Part shown: one piece after another, positions 1 to 9,472 of the stretch
Layout of the letters: each line of letters starts with the position of its first letter
Numbering within the stretch: position 1 is the first letter of the stretch
Assembly: GCF_016756775.1 (NCBI RefSeq)
Contig: NZ_JAERMU010000010.1
Coordinates: forward strand, 124,001-188,000
Source: Dryocola clanedunensis subsp. sulfonylureivorans
Lineage (GTDB): Bacteria; Pseudomonadota; Gammaproteobacteria; Enterobacterales; Enterobacteriaceae
Direction of reading: 5' to 3'
DNA length: 64,000 bases
The notes under the pieces: generated by a model
Told to the model about the DNA's origin: nothing
The model's database searches: none
The model's input: only the letters and a program-made list of their open reading frames with translations
Position numbers and translations under genes: made by a program

Positions 1-763
1 CTGCCAGACGGCTTTCCGGTAGGGGGTGAGTCAACAAGATTTCTGGCGGACGAGTGGAGTAGCGCGCCTGATCCAGCAGCTTCTCAAGGAAGGTAGGCAT
101 CGCCTGCGGATTAAAGCCGGAGCGCTGGAGTACCTGAATACCGATACGATCCGCCTCCTGCTCGTTCTGCTGTGTAAAGCTGATCATGCCCTGCTGCGTC
201 CCGGCCAGGGTGCCGGTCAGTGCCGCCATACCGGCTTCAGGGCTGGCCATTGCTAACAGGATGGAGCCTAACGCGCCAACCCAGGTGAGCGGGGCATTTT
301 TCTTTTGATCTTCCATCGCTCGTGCAAGGTGACGCTGGGTCACGTGAGAGATTTCGTGCGCCATAACCGACGCAAGCTGGCTTTCATCATCGGCATAGCG
401 GAACAGCGCTGAATGCAGCACCACGTTGCCGCCGAAGAAGGCAAAGGCGTTTATCTCGTCGTTATTAATAAGGAAGAAGTGGAAAGGTGTTTTTACCGAA
501 TTCGCATGGCTGACCAGGCGCATGCCAAGATTGTTGATGTATTGCACCAGTAGAGGGTCATTGATCAAAGGGGCACTGCCACGCAGCTGGCGAACGTAGA
601 AATCGCCCATCTGCATCTCCTGGCCAATCGACAGCGTGCTTCCTGCTGATGTCCCCATATCAGGCAGTTGATCGGCCACATCCGCGGAGGCTGGTACGGC
701 GGCCCCGGCGAGTAATGTTGTCATCAGGGTTGCAACCAGCGTTTTTTTCAACTGCTTGAGCAT
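1..763 (-). CDS. bepA: BepA periplasmic zinc metalloprotease/chaperone (3' part cut by window edge)
   Basis: M48-family peptidase that assists or degrades outer-membrane LptD and BAM components. About 254 residues are visible from the ATG at 761-763. There is a signal peptide (basic start MLKQLKKTL, hydrophobic stretch, then ASA) and the zinc motif HEISH with H136, E137 and H140, in the context [18 protein letters not shown]. The downstream helix carrying the third zinc ligand ([11 protein letters not shown]) is also present. The C-terminal TPR part lies outside the window. It is divergent from perM, as in E. coli. The remembered E. coli protein aligns almost throughout, so identity is secure. 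Confidence 0.95.
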   Translation of the reverse strand, partial: MLKQLKKTLVATLMTTLLAGAAVPASADVADQLPDMGTSAGSTLSIGQEMQMGDFYVRQLRGSAPLINDPLLVQYINNLGMRLVSHANSVKTPFHFFLINNDEINAFAFFGGNVVLHSALFRYADDESQLASVMAHEISHVTQRHLARAMEDQKKNAPLTWVGALGSILLAMASPEAGMAALTGTLAGTQQGMISFTQQNEQEADRIGIQVLQRSGFNPQAMPTFLEKLLDQARYSTRPPEILLTHPLPESRLA

Positions 764-984
764 AACCACTATCCTGTTTGATCAAAGTCTAAATTCGACA
801 CGCTATGCGCGGTTTTGTTCGTTATTCGGTACGAACAATTTGTGGCATCACGAATGAAGAAAATCTTAACACTGAAACGACTAACGTTATTCTACATGGT
901 ACGAATTGGCTATAAAAAGCAAAGTCTTTCCTGTGACATTTAGATACAATCGCGGTTCGCACAATGCTGTCATGGAAGGGATGT

Positions 985-2055
985 ATGCTCGAGTTGTTAA
1001 TGCAGTGGTATCGGCGGCGGTTTAGCGACCCGGAGGCCATCGCATTGCTGGTCATCCTGCTCGCCGGGTTTGTCATTCTCTTTTTCTTCCACGGATTATT
1101 AGCACCGCTGCTGGTGGCTATTGTGCTGGCTTACCTACTGGAGTGGCCTACGGCGCGGCTGGAGCGGGTCGGCTGTTCACGAAGCTGGGCGACCAGCATC
1201 GTGCTTGTCCTGTTTGTTGGCATCCTGATGATACTTGTGCTGGTCGTCGCGCCGGTTGCCTGGCAGCAAGGCATTTATCTGATTCGGGATATGCCCGGCA
1301 TGCTTAACAAACTTTCTGACTTTGCTGCTGCTTTGCCGAAGCGTTATCCGGCGCTGGTGGATGCCGGCATCATCGATGCTATGGCAGAAAATGCGCGTAC
1401 CCGCATGTCGGGCATGGGCGATCAGGTCGTAAAATTTTCTCTCGCCTCACTGGTTGGCCTGATGACGCTGGCTATTTATCTGGTGCTGGTGCCGCTGATG
1501 GTCTTCTTCCTCGTTAAAGACAAAGAGCAAATGCTCAATGCCGTCAGACGCGTGCTGCCTCGTAACCGGGGTCTGGCAGGGCAGGTTTGGCTGGAGATGA
1601 ACCAGCAAATTACCAACTATATTCGCGGCAAAGTGCTGGAAATGATCGTTGTGGGCATTGTGACCTACATCGGCTTTATTGTTTTTGGCCTGAATTATTC
1701 GCTGCTGCTGGCGGTGCTGGTGGGCTTCTCGGTGCTGATCCCGTATATCGGGGCGTTTGTGGTGACGATTCCGGTGGTTTGCGTCGCGCTGTTCCAGTTT
1801 GGCATGGGGCCGGAGTTCTGGACGCTGTTTGCCGTCTATCTCATCATTCAGGCGCTGGATGGCAACCTGCTGGTGCCGGTGCTGTTCTCCGAAGCTGTTA
1901 ACCTGCATCCGCTGGTCATCATTCTGTCGGTAGTGATTTTCGGCGGTCTGTGGGGATTCTGGGGCGTGTTCTTCGCCATTCCGCTTGCCACGCTGATTAA
2001 AGCGGTGGTTCACGCCTGGCCGGATGGGCTGGTTATGGACGACGAGCATCCTTAG
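985..2055 (+). CDS. perM: PerM, AI-2E-family inner-membrane permease
   Basis: Polytopic membrane protein of the AI-2E transporter/UPF0118 family (YfgO). Hydrophobic helices lie near residues 22-42 and 60-85, with several more in the C-terminal half. The family-typical tail ILSVVIFGGLWGFWGVFFAI is intact. I chose the ATG at 985 (MLELLMQWYRRRF) over the in-frame ATG at 964 because a GGAAGGG ribosome site sits just upstream and the length (356 aa) is close to the K-12 protein (353). The transported substrate is not established. It is transcribed away from bepA and ends before a REP cluster. Confidence 0.92.
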   Translation: MLELLMQWYRRRFSDPEAIALLVILLAGFVILFFFHGLLAPLLVAIVLAYLLEWPTARLERVGCSRSWATSIVLVLFVGILMILVLVVAPVAWQQGIYLIRDMPGMLNKLSDFAAALPKRYPALVDAGIIDAMAENARTRMSGMGDQVVKFSLASLVGLMTLAIYLVLVPLMVFFLVKDKEQMLNAVRRVLPRNRGLAGQVWLEMNQQITNYIRGKVLEMIVVGIVTYIGFIVFGLNYSLLLAVLVGFSVLIPYIGAFVVTIPVVCVALFQFGMGPEFWTLFAVYLIIQALDGNLLVPVLFSEAVNLHPLVIILSVVIFGGLWGFWGVFFAIPLATLIKAVVHAWPDGLVMDDEHP

Positions 2056-2066
2056 TCATGATTGTT

Positions 2067-2190
2067 GTGTCGGATGACGCTGCGCTTATCCGACCTACGG
2101 ACACGAGATTTAGTAGGGGGGATAAGCGTAAGCGTCATCCACCAGTGGTGATTGCTGTGTCGGTTGACGTTGCGCTTATCCGACCTACGG
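2067..2190. repeat. REP/BIME cluster (three palindromic units)
   Basis: Three REP-like units of alternating orientation follow perM: two with the core GATGACGCTGCGCTTATC or its GTTGACGTT variant, ending in CCGACCTACGG, and between them an inverted unit reading GATAAGCG..GCGTCATCC. Such extragenic palindromes are typical of enterobacterial gene ends. They lie between perM and the bcp terminator. Confidence 0.85.
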
Positions 2191-2207
2191 CACAGGTTTG
2201 TCAGCAA

Positions 2208-2237
2208 TAAAAAGCCGACTTGAAGTCGGCTTTTTTG
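2208..2237. terminator. Bidirectional terminator between perM and bcp
   Basis: A stem AAGCCGACTT/AAGTCGGCTT with a very short loop, flanked by A-runs and T-runs on both sides, so it can serve both convergent genes. Confidence 0.85.
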
Positions 2238-2249
2238 ATTTTTGCAGCA

Positions 2250-2720
2250 CTAAGCGTTCTCTTTCAGCCAGTTCACCACAATATCGTGATGGTTGCTGGT
2301 TTTGAAATCATCGAACACCTTTTCAACTTTCCCCTCGCCGTCCAGCAGGAAGCTGATGCGGTGAATGCCGTCGTAGGTTTTGCCCATAAAGGATTTCTCG
2401 CCCCACACGCCAAACTGTTCGCAGACCTGATGGTCTTCGTCAGAGAGCAGGGTGAAGTTCAATAACTCTTTCTCGGCGAAACGCGAAAGTTTTTCGGGTT
2501 TGTCGGTGCTGATACCCAGCACTTCGACATTGGCTTTTTTCAACTCATCCATGTTGTCGCGCAGTCCGCACGCTTGAACGGTGCAGCCAGGCGTCATCGC
2601 TTTGGGATAGAAATAAACCAGAACGCGCTGTCCCTGGAAGTCGGTCAAATTTATTTGCTCGCCGTCTTGATCGGGCAGGCTAAATTTCGGTGCACTGTCA
2701 CCGGCTTTCAGTGGGCTCAT
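2250..2720 (-). CDS. bcp: Bcp thiol peroxidase (atypical 2-Cys/1-Cys peroxiredoxin)
   Basis: Cytoplasmic peroxiredoxin that reduces H2O2 and organic hydroperoxides with thioredoxin. The peroxidatic motif TPGCTVQACG shows the peroxidatic cysteine and the helix-borne resolving cysteine five residues later, as in E. coli. The ATG at 2718-2720 gives 156 aa, the E. coli length; one codon upstream is a GTG. GGAG lies just before the start. It sits 15 nt downstream of gcvR and is probably cotranscribed with it. Confidence 0.95.
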   Translation of the reverse strand: MSPLKAGDSAPKFSLPDQDGEQINLTDFQGQRVLVYFYPKAMTPGCTVQACGLRDNMDELKKANVEVLGISTDKPEKLSRFAEKELLNFTLLSDEDHQVCEQFGVWGEKSFMGKTYDGIHRISFLLDGEGKVEKVFDDFKTSNHHDIVVNWLKENA

Positions 2721-2735
2721 CACTACTCTCCGTCT

Positions 2736-3290
2736 TTAATCATCTTGCTGTGGATTCACCACGCTAATAGTGCCTTGTGCTTTAAGCTCTGTACATAGGG
2801 CTTTGAAGGCCTGTTCGATAATTGCTGCATCTTCCGATGCCGGGCTGTGGGCCGTCATTTGAATGTAGAGCTGTGGCGGCGTGTTTTCTTGCGCGGGCTG
2901 CGTGCGGGAAACCAGCTCCGCGATGTTCATCTGGTGTGTATGAAACAAATCCGTGAAGCGCTCGATTAAATGGGGTGAATCCGTCACCTCAACCTGCACC
3001 CAGACCGTGGCAGGCATTGCTGGCCTGTCTTGTGCGGCCGTACGCTTCATGACAATCAACAGGTCCAGCTCGGCGCCCTTGAGCGGCAGCGTCGATTCAA
3101 TCAGGGTAATCGCGTTCCAGCTACCGGAAAGCAGCATAATGAACGTGAACTCTTCACCAAGCATCGCCAGGCGGCTGTCTTCAATATTACAGCCACAGCT
3201 GCTCACATGGCGGGTGATGGTATTCACAATTCCTGGGCGGTCAGCACCCAGAGCCGTAATGACCAGATAGTGGTGTGGTGAGGGCGTCAA
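2736..3290 (-). CDS. gcvR: GcvR, regulator of the glycine cleavage system
   Basis: Tandem ACT-domain protein that binds GcvA and blocks activation of gcvTHP when glycine is low. The first ACT domain begins HYLVITALGADRPGIVN; the second begins VWVQVEVTDSPHLIERF. I place the start at a TTG (3288-3290). It gives TPSPHHYLV directly after the initiator, matching the E. coli N-terminus as I recall it, and AGGAAG lies six bases upstream. The longer in-frame ATG start at 3443 would overlap the beginning of dapA and has no matching protein sequence. 184 aa versus about 190 in E. coli, with a shorter, diverged tail. Confidence 0.9.
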   Translation of the reverse strand: MTPSPHHYLVITALGADRPGIVNTITRHVSSCGCNIEDSRLAMLGEEFTFIMLLSGSWNAITLIESTLPLKGAELDLLIVMKRTAAQDRPAMPATVWVQVEVTDSPHLIERFTDLFHTHQMNIAELVSRTQPAQENTPPQLYIQMTAHSPASEDAAIIEQAFKALCTELKAQGTISVVNPQQDD

Positions 3291-3435
3291 ACGTATTCTT
3301 CCTGTGAATCGGTGGGATATCCTAAGGAAAGCATAAAAAAATCCTGCATACAACCGTGTAGAGCCTCCTGGCGGCTTGCTTTTGATCCTGTACCAAACGT
3401 ACCATTGAGGCACATGTTTGCACAGAGGATGGCCA

Positions 3436-4314
3436 ATGTTCACGGGAAGTATTGTCGCGCTTGTAACACCGATGGATGAGAAAGGTAATATCTGCCGGTC
3501 AAGCCTGAAAAAACTGATTGATTACCATGTCGCCTGCGGAACCTCGGCGATTGTTTCGGTAGGCACTACCGGAGAGTCTGCTACGTTGAGTCACGACGAA
3601 CACGGCGATGTGGTGATGTTAACGCTGGAGCTGGCGGACGGGCGCATTCCGGTGATTGCCGGGACGGGGGCAAATGCCACTTCCGAAGCCATCTCATTAA
3701 CAAAACGCTTTGATAACAGCGGCATTATTGGCTGTCTGACCGTCACGCCGTATTATAACCGGCCGACGCAGGAAGGGCTGTACCAGCACTTCAAGGCTAT
3801 CGCACAAAGCACCGACCTGCCGCAGATGCTGTACAATGTGCCGTCCCGTACCGGATGCGACATGTTGCCAGAAACGGTTGCCCGTCTGTCTGAAGTCAAA
3901 AATATTATCGGTATCAAAGAGGCCACCGGGAACTTAATGCGGGTCAACCAGATCAAAGAGCTGGTTGAAGGTGACTTCGTCCTGGTTAGCGGTGACGATG
4001 CCAGTGCGCTGGACTTCATGCAGCTTGGCGGCCACGGCGTTATTTCTGTTACGGCAAACGTAGCCGCGCGAGAAATGGCGGAAATGTGTAAACTGGCGGC
4101 CAATGGGCAATTTGCACAAGCGCGTGAGATTAATCAGCGCCTGATGCCGTTGCATAACAAACTATTTGTAGAACCCAATCCTATCCCGGTGAAATGGGCT
4201 TGTAGAGAGTTGGGGCTTGTGGCGACCGATACCTTACGCCTGCCAATGACACCGCTGACTGACGCAAGTCGTCCGGTGATTATCAGCGCGCTTAAGCATG
4301 CGGGTTTGCTGTAA
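3436..4314 (+). CDS. dapA: DapA, 4-hydroxy-tetrahydrodipicolinate synthase
   Basis: Condenses pyruvate with aspartate semialdehyde in the diaminopimelate/lysine pathway. A TIM-barrel aldolase-type enzyme: the Schiff-base lysine is in IGIKEATGN, the catalytic tyrosine in YNVPSRTG, and the pyruvate-binding TTGESATL is near residue 44. The start at 3436 (MFTGSIVAL) gives 292 aa, the E. coli length; an in-frame ATG at 3418 lies upstream but has no family match. Divergent from gcvR. bamC follows after 16 nt, so the dapA-bamC transcription unit is kept. Confidence 0.97.
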   Translation: MFTGSIVALVTPMDEKGNICRSSLKKLIDYHVACGTSAIVSVGTTGESATLSHDEHGDVVMLTLELADGRIPVIAGTGANATSEAISLTKRFDNSGIIGCLTVTPYYNRPTQEGLYQHFKAIAQSTDLPQMLYNVPSRTGCDMLPETVARLSEVKNIIGIKEATGNLMRVNQIKELVEGDFVLVSGDDASALDFMQLGGHGVISVTANVAAREMAEMCKLAANGQFAQAREINQRLMPLHNKLFVEPNPIPVKWACRELGLVATDTLRLPMTPLTDASRPVIISALKHAGLL

Positions 4315-4330
4315 AGTTTAGGGAGATTTG

Positions 4331-5365
4331 ATGGCTTACTCAGTACAGAAGTCGATGGTAGCAACAGTTGCCGTGGTGTCACTTGCCATGCTGCTGTCCG
4401 CATGCAGCAGCGACCAGCGTTATAAGCGCCAGGTTAGCGGCGATGAAGCTTATCTGGATGCCCCTCCGCTTGCAGAAATGCACGCTCCGGCCGGCATGAT
4501 TTTGCCGGTGGAGAACGGGCAATATAATGTTCCGGTTACCAACGGCAGTGGCGCAGTAGGCAAACAGCTGGACATTCGTCCACCGGCTCAACCGCTGGCA
4601 CTGGTTAGCGGTGCGCGTACTCAATTCACCGGTGATACGGCTTCACTGATGGTCGAGAGCGCTCGTAGCGCCACGCTGTGGCCGCAGGTCGTCAGCGTTG
4701 TTCAGTCTAATAACTTCACCATCGACAAGCGTGATGACGCCAGCCAGTCGCTGAATACCGACTGGGTACAGTGGAACCGTGCAGACGAAGATGAACAGTA
4801 TCGTGGCCGCTATCAGATCAGCGTCAAGCCGCAAGGCTATCAGCAGGCGGTGGTCGTTAAGCTGCTGAGCCTGGAGCAGGCGGGTAAGCCAGTCTCTGAC
4901 GCAGCCTCCATGCAGCGTTACAGCGCGCAAATGCTCAACGTCATCAGTGCTGGTCTGGATAAGGTTCAGACTGACAGCCAGAATGCGAAAGACAGCCGTA
5001 CTTCAAACCAGCTCGACGTACAGAGCGCCGCAGATGATACCGGTTTACCTATGCTGGTGGTTCGTGGTCCGTACAACGTCGTCTGGAGCCGCCTGCCAGC
5101 AACGCTTGAAAAAGTCGGTATGAAAGTGACTGACTCCACGCGTTCAACCGGCAGCATGGCCGTCACCTATAAGCCGTTGTCTGACAGCGACTGGCAGGAC
5201 TTAGGGGCGAAAGACCCGGGCCTGGTCAGCGGTGACTACAAACTGCAAGTGGGCGACCTCGATAACCGCAGCAGCCTGCAGTTCATCGATCCGAAAGGCC
5301 ATACGCTGACCCAGTCGCAGAATGATGCGCTGGTTGCCGCATTCCAGGCAGCGTTCAGCAAGTAA
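4331..5365 (+). CDS. bamC: BamC, outer-membrane assembly lipoprotein
   Basis: Lipoprotein of the BAM complex that folds outer-membrane beta-barrels. The signal sequence ends in a lipobox LLSACSS with the lipidated Cys. An unstructured N-terminal segment ([19 protein letters not shown]) that contacts BamD is conserved, followed by two helix-grip domains. The ATG at 4331 gives 344 aa as in E. coli; the TTG just before it is unlikely. Probably cotranscribed with dapA. Confidence 0.96.
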   Translation: MAYSVQKSMVATVAVVSLAMLLSACSSDQRYKRQVSGDEAYLDAPPLAEMHAPAGMILPVENGQYNVPVTNGSGAVGKQLDIRPPAQPLALVSGARTQFTGDTASLMVESARSATLWPQVVSVVQSNNFTIDKRDDASQSLNTDWVQWNRADEDEQYRGRYQISVKPQGYQQAVVVKLLSLEQAGKPVSDAASMQRYSAQMLNVISAGLDKVQTDSQNAKDSRTSNQLDVQSAADDTGLPMLVVRGPYNVVWSRLPATLEKVGMKVTDSTRSTGSMAVTYKPLSDSDWQDLGAKDPGLVSGDYKLQVGDLDNRSSLQFIDPKGHTLTQSQNDALVAAFQAAFSK

Positions 5366-5372
5366 CTTTAAG

Positions 5373-5396
5373 GGCCAGAGCAATCTGGCCTTTTTT
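5373..5396 (+). terminator. Rho-independent terminator after bamC
   Basis: GGCCAGA-GCAA-TCTGGCC followed by six T residues. Confidence 0.9.
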
Positions 5397-5406
5397 CTGA
5401 TAGCCT

Positions 5407-5422
5407 ACGCAAACGTGTGCGT
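5407..5422 (+). promoter_or_regulatory. PurR operator upstream of purC
   Basis: ACGCAAACGTGTGCGT is a near-perfect 16-bp PurR palindrome (one base from ACGCAAACGTTTGCGT). It lies 50 bp before the purC start, consistent with purine repression of purC as known in E. coli. Confidence 0.88.
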
Positions 5423-5471
5423 AGCCACAATTAGCGGAATTATTAGTTAAATCTCACCTGGAGTAAGAAAG

Positions 5472-6185
5472 ATGCAAAAGCAAGCTGAGTTGTATCGTGG
5501 CAAAGCGAAGACCGTCTACAGCACCGAAAACCCGGATCTGTTGGTACTTGAGTTTCGCAATGATACGTCAGCAGGAGACGGTGCCCGCATCGAACAGTTC
5601 GACCGTAAAGGCATGGTGAACAATAAGTTTAACCATTTCATTATGGCCAAACTGGAAGAGGCAGGTATTCCTACCCAAATGGAAGCGTTGCTCTCCGATA
5701 ACGAAGTGCTGGTCAAAAAGCTGGATATGGTGCCGGTTGAGTGTGTTATCCGTAACCGTGCCGCCGGCTCGCTGGTTAAGCGTCTGGGCATAGAAGAGGG
5801 AATTGAGCTGAATCCACCGCTCTTTGATCTTTTCCTGAAGAACGATGAGATGCACGACCCGATGGTTAACGAATCTTATTGTGAAACCTTCGGCTGGGTG
5901 AATAAAGAGAACCTCGCTCGCATGCGTGAGCTGAGCTACAAAGCTAATGACGTGCTGAGCAAGCTGTTTGATGAAGCGGGCCTTATCCTGGTGGACTTCA
6001 AGCTGGAGTTCGGTCTGTTTAATGGCGAAGTGGTCCTGGGCGATGAGTTTTCACCGGACGGCTGCCGCCTGTGGGACAAGAAGACGCTCGATAAAATGGA
6101 CAAAGACCGTTTCCGTCAGAGTCTGGGTGGCCTTATTGAAGCCTATGAAGAAGTTGCCCGCCGTCTTGGCGTACAGATAGACTGA
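5472..6185 (+). CDS. purC: PurC, SAICAR synthetase
   Basis: Phosphoribosylaminoimidazole-succinocarboxamide synthase: joins CAIR and aspartate using ATP in de novo purine synthesis. 237 aa, the E. coli length. The glycine-poor ATP-grasp-like start [16 protein letters not shown], the [13 protein letters not shown] signature and [11 protein letters not shown] are present. GGAGTAAGAAAG precedes the ATG. A PurR box lies upstream and a terminator downstream, so it is monocistronic. Confidence 0.97.
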   Translation: MQKQAELYRGKAKTVYSTENPDLLVLEFRNDTSAGDGARIEQFDRKGMVNNKFNHFIMAKLEEAGIPTQMEALLSDNEVLVKKLDMVPVECVIRNRAAGSLVKRLGIEEGIELNPPLFDLFLKNDEMHDPMVNESYCETFGWVNKENLARMRELSYKANDVLSKLFDEAGLILVDFKLEFGLFNGEVVLGDEFSPDGCRLWDKKTLDKMDKDRFRQSLGGLIEAYEEVARRLGVQID

Positions 6186-6203
6186 TTTCCCCGGCAGAAT
6201 CTT

Positions 6204-6237
6204 AAAGGCCGATTGTGTTTTGCACTTTCGGCCTTTT
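6204..6237 (+). terminator. Terminator after purC
   Basis: AAAGGCCGA...TCGGCCTTTT stem, extended by GTG/CAC across a short mismatch, then a T-rich end. Confidence 0.8.
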
Positions 6238-6317
6238 CACTGCTCGCTTCCTATGGTAATCCGGCCATTAACCACCTACGATCTACCTATTACAAGTTGT
6301 GAATAATGGGGTAGGTT

Positions 6318-7187
6318 ATGCGTTGGCAAGGTCGTCGCGAAAGCGACAATGTTGAAGACAGACGAAGTCATTCTGCTGGCCCAAGTATGGGCGGCGGCAG
6401 GATGCGTATTCCACGCGGTAAAGGCGGGATAATTCTGCTGGTCGTTGTGGTTGTTGCAGGCTATTACGGCGTGGACCTTTCCGCGCTGCTTGGTGGTGGT
6501 CAGCCACTCACCCAGCAAACCACCCAACGCTCAATCAGCCCAAACGATGACGATGCGGCCAAATTTACCTCGGTCATCCTTGCGACAACGGAAGACACCT
6601 GGGGACAAATTTTTCAGCAGATGGGGCGCACCTACCAGCAGCCGAAGCTGGTGATGTACCGCGGTGCCACACGCACCGGCTGTGGTACGGGTCAGTCAGT
6701 TATGGGGCCGTTCTACTGCCCGGCGGACAGCACCGTTTATATCGATCTCTCCTTTTATGATGAAATGAAAACCAAACTGGGTGCCGACGGCGACTTTGCT
6801 CAGGGGTATGTTATTGCCCATGAAGTGGGCCACCACGTGCAGAAACTGCTGGGTATTGAGCCGAAAGTGCGTCAATTGCAGCAGCATGCTACCCAGGTTG
6901 AAGGTAACCGTCTGTCGGTGAAAATGGAGCTTCAGGCGGACTGCTTTGCTGGCGTCTGGGGGCAAAGTATGCAGAAACAGGAAGTGCTGGACGCGGGCGA
7001 TCTGAAAGAGGCGCTTAACGCTGCGGAAGCCATTGGCGATGACCGTTTGCAACAGCAAGGGCAGGGCCGTATTGTTCCTGATAGCTTCACTCACGGCACC
7101 TCCGAGCAGCGCTATACCTGGTTTAAACGTGGATTCGACAGCGGCGATCCGGCGCAGTGTAATACATTTGGCAACAGCATCCGCTAG
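6318..7187 (+). CDS. ypfJ: YpfJ, predicted neutral zinc metallopeptidase
   Basis: Zinc-peptidase-like family (DUF922/neutral zinc metallopeptidase). One transmembrane helix near residues 33-52 ([19 protein letters not shown]) anchors the catalytic domain outside the cytoplasm. The HEXXH motif is in AHEVGHHVQ, with a downstream ELQADCFAG that probably supplies the third ligand and conserved Cys residues. 289 aa versus 287 in K-12. No substrate is known. It is followed after 23 nt by tmcA, as in E. coli. Confidence 0.92.
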   Translation: MRWQGRRESDNVEDRRSHSAGPSMGGGRMRIPRGKGGIILLVVVVVAGYYGVDLSALLGGGQPLTQQTTQRSISPNDDDAAKFTSVILATTEDTWGQIFQQMGRTYQQPKLVMYRGATRTGCGTGQSVMGPFYCPADSTVYIDLSFYDEMKTKLGADGDFAQGYVIAHEVGHHVQKLLGIEPKVRQLQQHATQVEGNRLSVKMELQADCFAGVWGQSMQKQEVLDAGDLKEALNAAEAIGDDRLQQQGQGRIVPDSFTHGTSEQRYTWFKRGFDSGDPAQCNTFGNSIR

Positions 7188-7210
7188 CGATAGCGAGAAG
7201 GAACGCGAGC

Positions 7211-9205
7211 ATGGAACAGCTTAGGCAGGTCACTTCTGGTATGGCCAGCAGCGGTGTTCGCCACATGCTGGTTATCGCGGGCGATGCAACCTGGAGCAGC
7301 CAGCAGGTGGACCTGCTGGTCGGCCAGATCCCGGGCGACTGGCTATGGGTGGGCGTTGCGCCTGAGCTTCCTCTGAACTGTTCGCCATCCGCCGTGCGGA
7401 CGCTACTGGGACGTGAGTTTTTACATGCTGTGTTCGATGCTCGCAGTGGCCTGGATGCCGAAGCGCTGGCGGCCGTTGCGGGCACCTTAAAAGCGGGTAG
7501 CTGGCTGGTTCTGCTCGCCCCGGACTGGGAGCGCTGGCCGACGCTTCCCGATGCAGACTCTTCTCGCTGGAGCGATCGTCCTCAGGCTATCGCCACGCCG
7601 AACTTTATCACCTATCTTCAACAGTGTGTGCTGGCAGACAGCGAGTCATTTCTCTGGCAGCAGCACCATCCACTACGTTTACCGGAATTCAGCGCCCGGC
7701 CTGAATGGCACCCCGCGAATGGAGCACCGGAGCAGGAACAGGCGGACATTCTCGCCGCTTTGCATACGCACTCTTCTGGCGTCGCCGTTGTGACCGCACC
7801 GCGCGGCCGGGGGAAATCTGCGCTGGCGGGGATGCTCATCCGCAGCCTTGAGGGAGAGGCCATCGTTACGGCACCCACTCGGGCTGCAACGGATGTGCTG
7901 GCCCTCCACGCAGGGGAGAAATTCAATTTTGTGGCTCCGGACGCGCTGTTGATCCAGCCTGAGATCGCGGCTGCAGACTGGCTGATTATCGACGAAGCTG
8001 CCGCTCTTCCGGCCCCGCAGTTGCGTAAATTGATTGCTCTCTTCCCCCGAACCTTACTGACCACAACGGTTCAGGGTTATGAAGGCACCGGGCGCGGTTT
8101 TTTATTGAAGTTCTGCGCAGGCATTGATTGCCTGGTGCGCTACACCCTCTCAACACCGGTCCGCTGGGCAGCAAACGATCCGCTCGAAAACTTAATCGAT
8201 AATATTTTGCTGTTCGATGAGGCAGATATCACTACCGTGACCGTTAGCGCCATCGAGCTTAACGCCGTGGAACAGCGTGATAGCGAACAGCTCCAGCAGA
8301 TGTACCGCTTGTTGTCCGGGGCGCATTACCGAACGTCACCGCTGGACTGGCGAAGAATGCTTGATGCTCCCGGGCAACACTTCATCGCGGCAAGCGCGGA
8401 TGACGACACCGTCGGGGCAGCCTGGCTGGTGGAGGAAGGTGGATTAGTTGATGATCTAAGCCGCGCGGTATGGGCCGGTTTTCGGCGTCCGCGGGGGAAC
8501 CTGGTCGCGCAATCTTTAGCTGCCCACGGTGGGAGCCCGCTTGCGGCTACTCTACGGGGTCTGCGTGTGACTCGTATTGCGGTACATCCGTTGCGGCAGC
8601 GCCAGCAAATTGGCCAGCAGATGATCGCTATGGCAACAGTCCTCGCCCGGCGAAGCTTTGACTATCTCTCTGTCAGTTTTGGCTATACCGATGAGCTTTG
8701 GACGTTCTGGGAAAGCTGCGGGTTTGTGCTGGTCAGAGTGGGCAGCCATAAAGAAGCGAGCAGCGGCTGTTATACCGCCATGGCTTTGCTGCCACTGAGT
8801 GAAGAAGGGGAGGCGCTTACCCGTTACGAAGAGCAGCGTCTGGCGCGCGATATCACCTGGCTGCAGCCGTGGATTGATGAGCCGCTGCCGGTGATCCCAG
8901 CCCCAGAGGCTGCGCTAAGTCATGATGACTGGTATGAACTGGCCGGATTTGCCTTTGCACATCGCCCCGTCGAGGCCTGTCTCGGCTCCCTTAATCGCCT
9001 GCTTCAGGTGAGTGAGTTGCCGCTCAACGCCCTGCGGAGCAGAGTGCAGAAGAGGCTGACGACGGAACAGGTTTGCGAGCGTCTGCGCCTTTCCGGGCGA
9101 AAAGCACTGCTGACGGCAATGCGTCAGGAAGTGGGGCAGGCGCTGGATTCACTCGATAAACCGCAAAGCGAAGCGCTTAAAGCGACCGTGACGAAATATG
9201 ACTGA
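7211..9205 (+). CDS. tmcA: TmcA, tRNA(Met) cytidine acetyltransferase
   Basis: Makes N4-acetylcytidine at the wobble base of elongator tRNA-Met, using acetyl-CoA and ATP/GTP. N-terminal DUF1726, then a helicase-type ATPase (Walker A GRGKS near residues 199-203, Walker B LIIDEAAAL near 259-267), then a GNAT acetyltransferase domain (TRIAVHPLRQRQQIGQQM near 450-468), then a tRNA-binding tail. 664 aa versus about 671 in E. coli. GAAGGAACGCGAGC precedes the ATG. In K-12 ypfH lies between this gene and ypfN; here it is absent. Confidence 0.95.
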   Translation: MEQLRQVTSGMASSGVRHMLVIAGDATWSSQQVDLLVGQIPGDWLWVGVAPELPLNCSPSAVRTLLGREFLHAVFDARSGLDAEALAAVAGTLKAGSWLVLLAPDWERWPTLPDADSSRWSDRPQAIATPNFITYLQQCVLADSESFLWQQHHPLRLPEFSARPEWHPANGAPEQEQADILAALHTHSSGVAVVTAPRGRGKSALAGMLIRSLEGEAIVTAPTRAATDVLALHAGEKFNFVAPDALLIQPEIAAADWLIIDEAAALPAPQLRKLIALFPRTLLTTTVQGYEGTGRGFLLKFCAGIDCLVRYTLSTPVRWAANDPLENLIDNILLFDEADITTVTVSAIELNAVEQRDSEQLQQMYRLLSGAHYRTSPLDWRRMLDAPGQHFIAASADDDTVGAAWLVEEGGLVDDLSRAVWAGFRRPRGNLVAQSLAAHGGSPLAATLRGLRVTRIAVHPLRQRQQIGQQMIAMATVLARRSFDYLSVSFGYTDELWTFWESCGFVLVRVGSHKEASSGCYTAMALLPLSEEGEALTRYEEQRLARDITWLQPWIDEPLPVIPAPEAALSHDDWYELAGFAFAHRPVEACLGSLNRLLQVSELPLNALRSRVQKRLTTEQVCERLRLSGRKALLTAMRQEVGQALDSLDKPQSEALKATVTKYD

Positions 9206-9212
9206 AGGGGCG

Positions 9213-9239
9213 TAATCCTCTCCCGGGGGAGAGGATTAG
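9213..9239 (+). terminator. Hairpin after tmcA
   Basis: Palindrome AATCCTCTCCC/GGGAGAGGATT in the 42-nt gap between convergent tmcA and ypfN. It has no clear T-run, so it may act as an mRNA 3' stabiliser or a weak bidirectional terminator. Confidence 0.55.
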
Positions 9240-9247
9240 GGAAAGTA

Positions 9248-9439
9248 TTAAGGCTTCTTCTTAGGGAAATCGTCTTCGTCATCCCACTTGTCGTTAAAGT
9301 CACGATGCGGGGGTAACTCGGGTTTGTTTGCCATGTACTTCTTCGGGTCGATACGTTTCAGGTCCTTAATCACGTTAAGGAAAATGCCTAACAGCAGCAC
9401 CAGAACGATAATCCACCAGTAATGCGAGAGCCATTCCAT
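9248..9439 (-). CDS. ypfN: YpfN, small membrane protein (UPF0370)
   Basis: 63-aa single-span protein: helix near residues 8-24 ([17 protein letters not shown]), followed by the conserved cytoplasmic segment [19 protein letters not shown] and a lysine-rich end. Function unknown. It lies 33 nt downstream of dapE on the same strand, so it is probably the last gene of yffB-dapE-ypfN. Confidence 0.9.
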   Translation of the reverse strand: MEWLSHYWWIIVLVLLLGIFLNVIKDLKRIDPKKYMANKPELPPHRDFNDKWDDEDDFPKKKP

Positions 9440-9472
9440 GCCGGTACCTCCAGACTTTAGTTATACAGCCCG

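Noticed and set aside
3418..3435. Longer dapA start giving six extra residues
   Set aside because: The family starts at MFTGSIVAL, and ATG 3436 gives the exact E. coli length.
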